Below the pieces are notes generated by a model, which did not search any database, had not been told where the DNA came from, and saw only the letters and a program-made list of their open reading frames with translations. Below are positions 1-8,200 of a stretch of 64,000 nt of DNA, in pieces (the stretch's first letter is position 1; each line of letters opens with the position of its first letter). The translations under genes and the position numbers were made by a program. The stretch is from Spectribacter hydrogenoxidans (GTDB taxonomy: Bacteria; Pseudomonadota; Gammaproteobacteria; Nevskiales; Salinisphaeraceae): positions 1 through 64,000 of the forward strand of contig NZ_JAVRIB010000003.1 in NCBI RefSeq assembly GCF_031846275.1. The letters run 5' to 3'.

Positions 1-1
1 T

Positions 2-1258
2 CAGCGGGTGGACGACGCGGACTACCTGATGGCCACGATCACCCCGTCCTCGGTTCTGCCGGAAACGCCATCGATCCCGCGCGAGCTCGTCTTCGTGATC
101 GACAACAGCGGGTCGATGGGCGGCGAGTCGATGCGCCAGGCGCGCGCCAGCCTGGTGAAGGCGCCGGACACGCTGGCGCCCGGGGACCGCTTCAATGTGA
201 TCCGCTTCAATGACACCACCACCCGGCTGTTCGAGTCCGGTGTGGCGGCCACACCGGCCAATCTCGATATTGCCCGGCGCTATGCCCGATCGCTGGAGGC
301 CGGCGGCGGAACGCAGATGCTATCGGCGGTCGAGGCGGCCCTGTCGACGGCGGTCGAGGATGAGAGCCGCCTGCGGCAGGTGATATTCCTCACCGACGGG
401 GCGATCTCGAACGAAGCCGAGATCCTGGCCATGGTGGGCCGGCATGCCGGCACCACCCGGGTGTTTCCGGTGGGGATCGGCTCGGCCCCGAACAGCTACC
501 TGATGACCCGCATGGCGAGTCTGGGTCGTGGCAGCTTCACGTATATCAGCCGGCCGGCGGATGTCGAGGCAGGGATGACGGCGCTGCTCGAGCGTCTGCG
601 CCGTCCGGTGCTCACCGACCTGGCGGTGGAGACCAGTGATGCCGGGCTGCGCCTGACGCCCCACGCCCTGCCCGATGTCCATGCGGGCGAACCGATCGTG
701 TTGCTGGGTCGGGCCGACGAGCTCACCGGGACCCTGACACTTCGCGGCCGGCGCGGTGGTCAGCCCTGGCAGGCCACCATGAAGCTCGCCCATGCCCAGC
801 CCAGCACGGCCGTGGCCAAACGCTGGGCGCGGCGGCACATCGAAGCCATCGAGGCCGATCGCCTGCTGGGACGGCTCGACACGGCGGCAGCCGATGCGCG
901 GACCGAGGCCCTGGGCATGCGCTTCGGCATTGTCACCCGGCGGACAAGCCTGGTCGCGGTGGATGACACGCCGAGCCGGCCGGACGGGGCGCCACTGACC
1001 GAGAGTGATCTGCCCATCAATCTTCCAGCAGGCTGGGATTTCGAGGGACTGTTCGGACGCGACCGGCAGGAATACATCGCACCGGATGGCGGGACGCAGC
1101 TGGCCGGCATCGATGGCGCACGCACGGCGATTCCGCTGCCGCAGACGGCAATGAATTTCGCTGGGCCGTTGCATACGGCGCTGCTGCTTACACTGCTCGC
1201 GCTTGCCGGTCTCACATTGACCCGTCGCCGGGTCCGTCCGGAGGACAAGTCATGCTGA
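2..1258 (+). CDS. VWA-domain sortase substrate protein (5' partial)
   Basis: The reading frame is open to the left window edge, so this is the C-terminal part of a larger protein. A von Willebrand A domain is visible at the start of the visible part, with the MIDAS motif DNSGSM (DxSxS), which binds a divalent metal. The C-terminus has LPQTA, then a hydrophobic helix, then RRR, which is a cell-surface sorting signal. This layout matches the marine proteobacterial sortase-target family, whose complete members also carry an N-terminal VIT domain; that part would lie outside the window. The stop codon overlaps the start of the sortase gene by 7 nt, so the two are translationally coupled and very probably act as enzyme and substrate. 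Confidence 0.88.
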   Translation, partial: QRVDDADYLMATITPSSVLPETPSIPRELVFVIDNSGSMGGESMRQARASLVKAPDTLAPGDRFNVIRFNDTTTRLFESGVAATPANLDIARRYARSLEAGGGTQMLSAVEAALSTAVEDESRLRQVIFLTDGAISNEAEILAMVGRHAGTTRVFPVGIGSAPNSYLMTRMASLGRGSFTYISRPADVEAGMTALLERLRRPVLTDLAVETSDAGLRLTPHALPDVHAGEPIVLLGRADELTGTLTLRGRRGGQPWQATMKLAHAQPSTAVAKRWARRHIEAIEADRLLGRLDTAAADARTEALGMRFGIVTRRTSLVAVDDTPSRPDGAPLTESDLPINLPAGWDFEGLFGRDRQEYIAPDGGTQLAGIDGARTAIPLPQTAMNFAGPLHTALLLTLLALAGLTLTRRRVRPEDKSC

Positions 1259-1866
1259 GTGTGACGACACAACACCAGCCGCAACCGAGGATGCGGTTTC
1301 TCGTCCGGGTCCTGCTGATCGTCGTCGCCGCGCTGGGAATGTGGATGGCCGCCCAGGCAGCGGTCATCCCGGCCAAGGCGGTGGTCGCCCAGTTCCTGCT
1401 GAACTCGGCCTTCGAGGCATCGCAGACCACCGGTACCGCGCAGAAGCCCTGGCCGTGGGCGGATATGGCGCCGGTCGCCCGCCTGCGAGTGCCCCGCCTG
1501 GGCGTGGATCAGATCGTACTGAGCGGTGGCTCAGGCGAGGCGATGGCCTTCGGGCCGACGGTGCTGCCGGGCACGGCAGCGCCGGGTCAGCCCGGCACCA
1601 CCGTCCTGACAGCCCATCGGGATACGCACTTCCGGTTTCTTCGGAATCTCGAACCTGGCGACAGGATCAGCCTCGAAACTCGGCGCGACGGATTCACGGA
1701 GTACGAAGTGGTGGGAACAGAGGTGGTGCGCTGGGATGCTTTTTCGATTCGGCAAGCGGCCGGGGAATCGCGGCTTGCACTGGTGACGTGCTTTCCTTTT
1801 GGTAACCAGGCGCCTACGCCGCGGCGATATCTCGTCCACACCTTACGAAGTCAAAGCGCAAATTGA
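1252..1866 (+). CDS. Class GN (proteobacterial) sortase
   Basis: A 204-residue membrane-anchored transpeptidase. An N-terminal signal anchor covers roughly residues 15-38. The catalytic triad is readable as His122 (TAHRDTHF), Cys180 (VTCFPFG) and an Arg at 191/192 (TPRRYLVH). Family members cleave an LPxT-type signal; the upstream gene ends in just such a signal (LPQTA). The start ATG follows a GGAGG-like site and overlaps the substrate gene by 7 nt. One-substrate/one-sortase pairs of this kind are a known but poorly characterised Gram-negative arrangement. Confidence 0.9.
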   Translation: MLSVTTQHQPQPRMRFLVRVLLIVVAALGMWMAAQAAVIPAKAVVAQFLLNSAFEASQTTGTAQKPWPWADMAPVARLRVPRLGVDQIVLSGGSGEAMAFGPTVLPGTAAPGQPGTTVLTAHRDTHFRFLRNLEPGDRISLETRRDGFTEYEVVGTEVVRWDAFSIRQAAGESRLALVTCFPFGNQAPTPRRYLVHTLRSQSAN

Positions 1867-2165
1867 GAGAAGCACTGCATTGGCCAATGGATGGTATACG
1901 CACTCCGACCGATTACCGCCGGCGGGTTCTGTATTGCTGTACGTATCGTACAACGAAACCAAAACGGTAACTTTCGTTACTAGGGCATTACACCCACTCG
2001 TAACGACATAACGCTGTTACGCCTCTTTGGACCATATGATGTCCGGCTTAAGTCGACCGCGTCATGATCAGGCATATCCTCCTAATCAAATTTGCCTCCG
2101 ACTTGTCGGGTAGGAATGCAGCCATGTAGTCCACGCAACTGTGGCAACGTAAATGGAGCGTATTC
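1867..2165. other. Non-coding left border of the accessory island
   Basis: About 300 nt with no convincing gene, clearly AT-richer than the sortase operon. It contains a 15-bp palindrome (TGTACG-TAT-CGTACA) at 1938-1952. Further on, between about 1960 and 2020, there is a cluster of GTAAC/GTTAC inversions: GTAAC-TTTC-GTTAC, then CGTAAC and GTTACG about 11 nt apart. These may be protein-binding sites or part of a recombination site. No tRNA and no T-rich terminator stem was seen. Confidence 0.5.
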
Positions 2166-2510
2166 ATGAATCTCGACCAACCAATACCCGAAGCCATTTG
2201 GAAAGAGACAATTCGTCGTCACCACAAAGATGCGATCTTCTTTCACGAAACATGGGATCCGGAAGGATATTTTTTTGTTGCCTTGATACTGCGCCACCGC
2301 CCAACCATGCAGATAATTCAGGACTATATTTTCTCAACAGAGCTTTCTGCGAGCGGCGAATCGGAACGGCTAAACGACCTCTTAGGTTACGACATTATGC
2401 AAATGGTGAAACTGAAATGCAGCCATCTAAGCCGAGAAACAGGTGAATCAATACGCTTCATCGGCGATATACCTAACTGCATTGCTATCTGGGATTGTCC
2501 TCCTACCTGA
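2166..2510 (+). CDS. Hypothetical protein (island gene)
   Basis: A 114-residue protein that I do not recognise. A good ribosome-binding site (GGAG, 8 nt upstream) precedes the ATG. The protein is soluble-looking and mixed alpha/beta with no signal peptide. Aromatic and acidic residues cluster in the first half (FFHETWDPEGYFF), and a hydrophobic stretch ends in IAIWDCPPT. Codon use is much AT-richer than in the neighbouring sortase operon, consistent with horizontal acquisition. It could be an immunity-type or toxin/antitoxin-type island gene, but nothing in the sequence proves this. Confidence 0.5.
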   Translation: MNLDQPIPEAIWKETIRRHHKDAIFFHETWDPEGYFFVALILRHRPTMQIIQDYIFSTELSASGESERLNDLLGYDIMQMVKLKCSHLSRETGESIRFIGDIPNCIAIWDCPPT

Positions 2511-2595
2511 ATATCAACACAGCGGATATGCGCCGAGGCCTTACCAAGCAACGAGGAAGGGGGTTCTACCGCGTTTTCCGCGGGCGGTTGAGAAA

Positions 2596-2810
2596 AGGTT
2601 AATGCGTTCTTCCGTGCTCTGGCCATCGCGCAGGCCGCGATGGCGCTCGGCCTGCCGAACCCAGTTGCGCAGCGTCTCGGCCGTACAGCCGAACTTGCCT
2701 ACAATCGAGCCGATCCCCGTCCACTGCGAGGCGTACTCGTCCTAGTGCTCGAACACCATTCGGACCGCTCGCCCGCGGACTTCCGGGAAATAACGTTTGC
2801 TTTGTTTCAT
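2596..2810 (-). pseudogene. IS3-family OrfA remnant (nonsense-mutated, 3' truncated)
   Basis: Reading from ATG 2810 on the minus strand gives MKQSKRYFPEVRGRAVRMVF, then EH and an in-frame TAG at 2744-2742. The frame then continues with the helix-turn-helix typical of IS3-group OrfA (GCTAETLRNWVRQAER). CAG (Gln) is the likely ancestral codon at the stop. Similarity fades after about 2600, and the OrfB part is absent. The gene is therefore dead by both a nonsense mutation and truncation. A terminal inverted repeat of the element survives at 2843-2860. Confidence 0.85.
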
Positions 2811-2842
2811 GGCTCCAGTCTCTCAAGAGTTGGAGCCTCAGA

Positions 2843-2860
2843 GGAACCCGGGGCGATTCA
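2843..2860 (-). repeat. IS3-family terminal inverted repeat (element end)
   Basis: On the minus strand this reads TGAATCGCCCCGGGTTCC, which resembles the outer end of IS3-family (IS51-like) elements and lies about 33 nt upstream of the OrfA start, as expected. The first base of the element is therefore near 2860. An open reading frame with a different character begins immediately to its right, so the junction is mapped to within a base or two. Confidence 0.75.
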
Positions 2861-2861
2861 A

Positions 2862-3206
2862 GTTGCCGACGGCCGGATCGGAAACATGTTGTCCGCGTCC
2901 CCGGTTGGCGCAGACGGTAACTGGCCGGCGGAAGCAGTGCGGGATGCGCTGGATCTATTTCGCAGCAACCGCATGATCGAAGGTTTCATTATCGGAACCT
3001 TCGATCGACGCGGCGTTACCACGCGGATGCCCGGCGACGGCGGTAACTTGGAACGTGATGAGGCTACCAAATACCGAGCTTGGGCAAAGACTATAACCTA
3101 CGAGCATCCGCATACTGCGAAGGCCCTGGATCACCTCGCGGAAGATTATGAACGCGATGCTCAGCGTCACGACGAGGATGCTGAGCGCTTGGATTGGGAG
3201 TACTAA
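2862..3206 (+). pseudogene. Hypothetical protein, 5' end removed by the IS3 element
   Basis: A continuous coding frame (VADGRIGNML... to ...DAERLDWEY) starts abruptly at the IS end at 2860. It has no ribosome-binding site of its own; the first internal ATG is at 2886. The remaining roughly 114 residues are highly charged and end in a helical segment rich in Glu, Asp and Arg (YERDAQRHDEDAERLDWEY). I do not recognise the family with certainty. The most likely reading is a gene truncated by IS insertion, leaving only its C-terminal part. Expression from 2886 as a short protein is possible but unsupported. Confidence 0.6.
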
Positions 3207-3238
3207 TCCGGTTAGCCACCGAGACGGATTAGCAGTGG

Positions 3239-3718
3239 CTACGTATATTCCCGGCCGCGTAGCCTTTCCTGCTGACGCACCCACGCTCTGTCCTCGTCCG
3301 TCACGACGGGCGTGATATTGCCGTTTTCGTCCTCGTACAGCGTCGTAACCACGCATAACGGGTCACTCGGGATCTTTTGTTTGATTGACGCGACTTCCTC
3401 TCCCCGAAAATCCGTCAGCGGCGGCAGTTCGTTTTCGATGTTCGCAAACATATCCTCGAACAGGCCGGACTTGGAATCCATGACGGCGCGCAACGTTGTC
3501 ACCCGCGCTCGCTCCGTCCCGTCAGCGAATGACACCGTAAGCCGAGCCGGCAATTCATAGCGCTTGGCCGTCACATGATCCGTGCGCGCCAGCGCCCTGA
3601 GCAGCGTCAGTTTCTGCTCGTCGTCCCCATCAACGTTATAGGCGCGCCCGGCCAGGCCATAGACGAGCCCGGTTCCCCCATCGTAAATGGCCCACAGGTT
3701 GATGATGAGTTCTGCCAT
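3239..3718 (-). CDS. Hypothetical protein (island gene)
   Basis: A 159-residue soluble protein starting at ATG 3718; a GTG one codon further upstream is an alternative. No signal peptide or membrane segment is seen. The sequence has a short hydrophobic N-terminal strand (AELIINLWAIYDGGTG) and a long polar C-terminal half ending in RQQERLRGREYT. No catalytic motif is recognisable. It lies convergent to the truncated gene on its right-hand coordinate side and is not in an obvious operon. Function unknown. Confidence 0.5.
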   Translation of the reverse strand: MAELIINLWAIYDGGTGLVYGLAGRAYNVDGDDEQKLTLLRALARTDHVTAKRYELPARLTVSFADGTERARVTTLRAVMDSKSGLFEDMFANIENELPPLTDFRGEEVASIKQKIPSDPLCVVTTLYEDENGNITPVVTDEDRAWVRQQERLRGREYT

Positions 3719-3721
3719 CAC

Positions 3722-3973
3722 TTCTTCGACTGATAATTGTATGCTGCGGAAGCGAAAAAACCCCCGAGTTCCAGAACCTCACGAAGGATGGAGGCAGTGC
3801 GTCCCGAGGCGCTATTCGCTTCGAACGATGATATCGCGCCATCCCGAAGTCAAACGCCCGCTACCACAAAGGACACGGCGGCAGGATGGCGCAGATCGGC
3901 TAGCCCCAGGCAGCCTGCCGACGCCTGATCCGTTGCCACCTGTCAGGGCTAGGCCGAGCACGCGCGTGGATCA
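3722..3973. other. Gap without a supported gene
   Basis: Short frames occur on both strands, but none has a convincing start, ribosome-binding site or recognisable protein. I see no terminator stem, repeat or RNA gene here. Confidence 0.4.
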
Positions 3974-4687
3974 TTACCAGCCGGAAAGCGGCGATAAAAT
4001 ATAGCGGACAACAAGGTAACCTAGATCGGTAACCTGGTAGTAACCTTCACCGCCGCGCTTCGTTTCGGCAATCAGATCCAGTCTTAAAAGCTTGTTCTTG
4101 TAACTCCGCGCAAGCGCGTCGGTGTCCATTTCCTTTTGCCGACCAATCAGTGTATATCGGTCGCCTTTCAGTATGTTGCTGTGCCGGCGCTCAAATTCAT
4201 CTTTATCGGGTAATTTCGTGTCTGCGCTTTCCGGGCTTAGCGGCTTTTTCGAACGGGTCGCACTATAAATCAACCAGATCAACTCGGGGTGTATCAACTC
4301 GTCGAGGATCCGAAGGATTTTCTGCGTGCGGTAATAATCCAGCTCTTCTTCAGTCATGGAGCGGGCCAGCAGGGAGCCGATAAACTTCCGCACCTCTTCG
4401 TCGGTTTCGTTAGCGGTTTGCACCAAACCTTCTTCGAGTAGGGCTCGTCCTTGCTGGCTAGCGAGATTCGCCTCAAGTACGGATTTCTCGTGCTTGAGTA
4501 CGTCGATCTCATGCTGCATCTGCTGCATTTGCCGAACTACTCGGTCGAACCGCTGGTTCGGTATTGCGTTTGCCACGACTTCAGCAGCGACCGGTGCCAA
4601 GCCCGGCGCACATACGCTTGCAATCGCCCCGACAAGTCTTGTGTATGACACAAAACGGTCAGAGTTGTTCGGCTCAAGATCTTCCAT
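3974..4687 (-). CDS. Hypothetical coiled-coil protein with C-terminal winged-helix-like segment
   Basis: A 237-residue protein of unknown family. Residues about 20-45 are hydrophobic (ASVCAPGLAPVAAEVVAN) and may form a membrane-associated helix. Residues about 48-90 form a strong coiled coil rich in Gln, Glu and Lys (VVRQMQQMQHEIDVL...HEKSVLEANL). The last 60 residues resemble a winged helix: a helix with LLRLDLIAE, then a beta-wing, then YYQVTDLGYLVVRYIL. The winged helix and the genomic island setting would fit a regulator or a phage-defence-type protein, but that is inference. Base composition is lower in G+C than the chromosome backbone. Confidence 0.6.
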   Translation of the reverse strand: MEDLEPNNSDRFVSYTRLVGAIASVCAPGLAPVAAEVVANAIPNQRFDRVVRQMQQMQHEIDVLKHEKSVLEANLASQQGRALLEEGLVQTANETDEEVRKFIGSLLARSMTEEELDYYRTQKILRILDELIHPELIWLIYSATRSKKPLSPESADTKLPDKDEFERRHSNILKGDRYTLIGRQKEMDTDALARSYKNKLLRLDLIAETKRGGEGYYQVTDLGYLVVRYILSPLSGW

Positions 4688-4704
4688 AGTCGCAAATTAA
4701 CGAC

Positions 4705-4984
4705 TCAGGCATGTTGCCGGCGTGTGGTGCTCTCAGGTTGCCAGCCTGCCACAGTCTCGGTGATCCAGCCTTGGTGGTTCAGTTGTTGGTCGATCCAGCT
4801 AGTGAAGTAGTTACCGGGGCGAACGTCCATGGCTGGGTCGATATCGTTGTGCCATTGGCGTACCCACGGGAGTTGTTCGTGGATGGCGGCGAGTAATGGA
4901 ATCAGGCGGGGGAGCTGCGTATTCCGAGTGATCGTGACCGATTCCGGGGGTTTGTCCGGAATAGCCGCCAACGCGCTGGAAGCC
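4705..4984 (-). pseudogene. C-terminal stub of a PglX/DUF7008-like DNA methyltransferase
   Basis: The frame encodes a tail with the pattern LLAAIHEQLPWVRQWHNDID, then a conserved GNYFTSWIDQQLNHQGW segment and a final WQP. From memory this matches the extreme C-terminus of large adenine methyltransferases of the PglX (BREX) or type II restriction class (DUF7008-like). Everything upstream is missing: the frame runs into IS21-type sequence at about 4985. No catalytic motif remains, so it cannot be active. The family assignment rests on about 60 residues and is moderate. If correct, the island once carried a restriction or BREX locus. Confidence 0.5.
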
Positions 4985-5272
4985 TGGAGGTTTTTCCGGC
5001 ATACCTCGTCGCTTTTTGCCAAGCGGGAGACAAAGTATGCCGACACCGAGGGTTCCCATGCGAAAGATCCACGAGGTCCTGCGTCTGAAGTGGCAGGCGG
5101 GCTTGTCTCACGCCAAGATCGCCCGGGCGGTTGGGCTGTCCAAGGGCGCGGTAGCCAAATACGTCAGCCTGGCCGCGGCCCAGGGCATTGGCTGGCCGAC
5201 GGGGCTGAGCGAGACCGAACTCTCGAGGCGCGGCTGTTTCCGGGCGCGCTGTCGGTGTCGGACCGGCCTTAG
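4985..5272 (+). mobile_element. IS21-family left-end fragment with istA remnant (frameshifted)
   Basis: The remnant starts at about 4985 with TGGAGG, consistent with the TG end of IS21 elements. From ATG 5037 the protein begins as an IstA helix-turn-helix: MRKIHEVLRLKWQAGLSHAK, then IARAVGLSKGAVAKYVSLAA. At about 5221 an extra TC (CTCTCGAG instead of CTCGAG) shifts the frame. The shifted frame continues with the expected ARLFPGALSVSDRP to a stop at 5270-5272. The DDE domain and istB are absent, so the element is dead. Its left end abuts the methyltransferase stub. Confidence 0.75.
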
Positions 5273-5290
5273 CCGCGATGCACACCGAGC

Positions 5291-8200
5291 TTATTCGCTG
5301 GTGGCCACCGCGCCAATCCATTGCGCCGCAACATGTGACATTACCCAGCGGATCGCTAGCGTGTCGCGCGTGATCGGCTGGCGCCAAGTATCGAGGCACT
5401 TGATGCGCATTCGCCATGCGGCAGAGACCTTAGTTGTCTGACGTTGTTTAGCGACCGGCGCCTGATCGACCTGGATGTTGACCCGCTCAGGGTCCGTCAG
5501 TCCACGCGCCCGTTCGACTTCGCCCGGCCCGTCGAGCTGCATGCGGCCGCGCTCACGTTCACTGGCATGAATCCATTTGTCGAGCAGCCACGCATAGTCA
5601 TCCGGGCGGTTGGCCTTCAACGCGGCCAGCCATTCGCACAATGTGGCCGCCGCGTGGGTGGCCGTTCCAGCGGCCAGGCGCGGCGGCAGCCAAACACCTG
5701 GCTGCGTTTGCTCCAAAGGGTGGCGAGGCACGCTGGAGCCGGCTTTGCCTGTGGGTACCGAAGCCAAACCCTCCAGGCCCCGCTTCGAGACTCCCACCAC
5801 CGCGGCTTGTCGCAGTAACTGCCCGTCCCGCAGTGACCGGTCGATGGCTTCGAGCTCATCGAAATTAATGGCGTCGCCGGTCGCCGAAGATGACGTTTCC
5901 GTGTCCACGGCGGCTGGGTTGGCCGGCAGGGGCGTTTCATCGCGCTCAATGCCGGCATCGGCGCATTTGCGTTCGATCCGGTCCCGGAGGAGCCGATTGA
6001 TCTCATGGCGCCGGGCATCACCATCCGCCGTGTGCACCGCGTTATCCCGAGCCGTTGCCACCCAGCGCTGCACGCTCGCCCGGCTGGCGATGCGGTTCTC
6101 AAAGCTCCTGGTTATGTCGAGCGTATCCCGCGCCTTGAGCGCGCCGTACAAGGCGATACAGAGCGTATGCACGTAATGGCGGATCGTCGTGGTCGGGTGC
6201 GAATGGCCCAGCAGCGCCGCCACGGCACGCAGACCCTGGCCGGCGTCACCCTCGTTGCCCAGCAATCCGCTGATGCGCTTCTCGTCGATGATCAGGTCCT
6301 GAACCCAGGGCAGCTCGTCGGCTACGCCACCCAGGCACGCGGTATCGTGCAACAGCGTGAGTGCGAGGCGGCTGCCCAACGTATGCCGTAGGTGATGCGA
6401 ACCGAGGCTGTTGTCCTGCGTAACCTGCTTGATCAGGCGGTTGATGGCGTCGTGGAAATTGTCCGGGTTGACCGGTCCGCTTGCATCAGGATCGATCAAC
6501 CGGCCCTGGTTCGCTTGCCCCGCGTCGTTCAGCCACCCTCGGGTTTGCGGCTCGGCAAAGGCAGCGGGCAACACCCTTTCCGCCCAAGCGGTTTTCAGGC
6601 CATGATCGTCGTAAGCCTGGACACGCATCAAGTCCTGCTGCCAATCGACGCCGCGCAGGCCAACACTTTCGGAACGGCGCATACCATACGTGGCCATCAG
6701 CTCGACATGTCGGGCCGCGGCAATCCGCAAGGCCGAATTGCCGATCCCGGATTTGGCTGACGGGATGGTCGACGCCAGGGCGGTGAGTTCGTGCTGCCCC
6801 AGGATTTTCGCCGATACCGATCTCTCCGGCGGTTGCCCCAGCCGCCCGATCGTGAAGCCGGCATGATCGGCCTGTTCATCAGCCAGAAAAGCGTGAAACT
6901 GAAACCATGCACCGTGCTGGACCTTTTCGGGAAAGTGCTCGCGGCCGACCTCCGCCAGTGCGGCGAGCGTGCTGTCGTCGATCACCCCGGAGGTCCCGAT
7001 CGTATGGCCGAGCACCGCGTAGGCCACGATTTTCACGCGGCTCACGTAATAGCGCTTTTCATGCGCTCCGAAGCGCGCCCCGCCCTTGCCCCGGGAGCGT
7101 TCCAGTAACCAGAGAGCGAAGTTACAAAGCAAATGCTCGGTGGCAGATGCCGGTTGATACTTGCGGATCAGGCGCTGCCACTCCGATTTGAGACGACCCT
7201 TGTGGTGCACCAGGGCGCGTAGAACCGGCGGAGCTACATCGGCCGGTAGGTCGGTGGCACCGAGGTCGAGTTCCTTGAATACCGGCAGCGCCTGCTCTTC
7301 GCCGGCTTGCGGAGTGGCGCGGGGCGCTAGGCCCGCTAGGCGGCGCAGTTCCCGGTCATCGATATCCTCACTGAATACCGCCCCGCGGGCGTAGGCCGCG
7401 ATCACCGGGGCCGTCTCGCACATCAGCCACTGCACTGCGGCTTCGGTCATGGCTGCTACAGTGACTTCGAAACGCCCCGCCCCGATGGCCCGCAGATAGG
7501 TGTTCATTGCGGTCTGGACACGAGTGCGTCGGTTCTTGGGCCCGGATTCCCGGTTCTCCGGGGACAGCGGTGGTAACAGCTGGTTGCGAATGGTTTCCCG
7601 CTCGATCGTGAGATAGGCCGCCGAGAAAACGTCGAGCAACACCGTGCGCCGCATCGGTTCCCGGCTGGTCTCACTGGTTACCGGAAAGATCATCACGCGC
7701 AGCTCGCCCACCGCCAGAATGGGACTGCCCGCACGCAGGGCCTGTAGCCATGCCTCCAGCAGCGCCCAGCGGGTCAGGCCCAGCCGCCAGATGCCGATCA
7801 TTACCAGGCGACCCAACTCGACACGGTTGCGGCGCAGTTGCTCGGATTCGTTCGTCGGTGCAAACCGCGAAGGTAGTTGTGCCAAGTCCCGGTGAAAGGC
7901 AGGCAATACCGATTTCTGGAGATACGCCAGCGTCCGCAAGCCAGCGGCATTCAGCAAGAACCTGTTGGCGAACAGTGGGCGCGGCCGCATAGCGAACAGC
8001 GGGATACGCCGTTTTTGGCGCACAAAGGCGCAGGCGGCTTCGGCGATTTCACGCTGGTCTTCCGTGGTGCCCTGGTATCGGCCCACCGCCTTGCGCACCA
8101 GTTCCAACGCGATTTCGCGCGGGCAGTCCCGATTCGGGTCGACAAGCCGGTCCAGCTTATCCTCGTCAGCCTCTCGCAGGATGGGCTCGACATCGATGGT

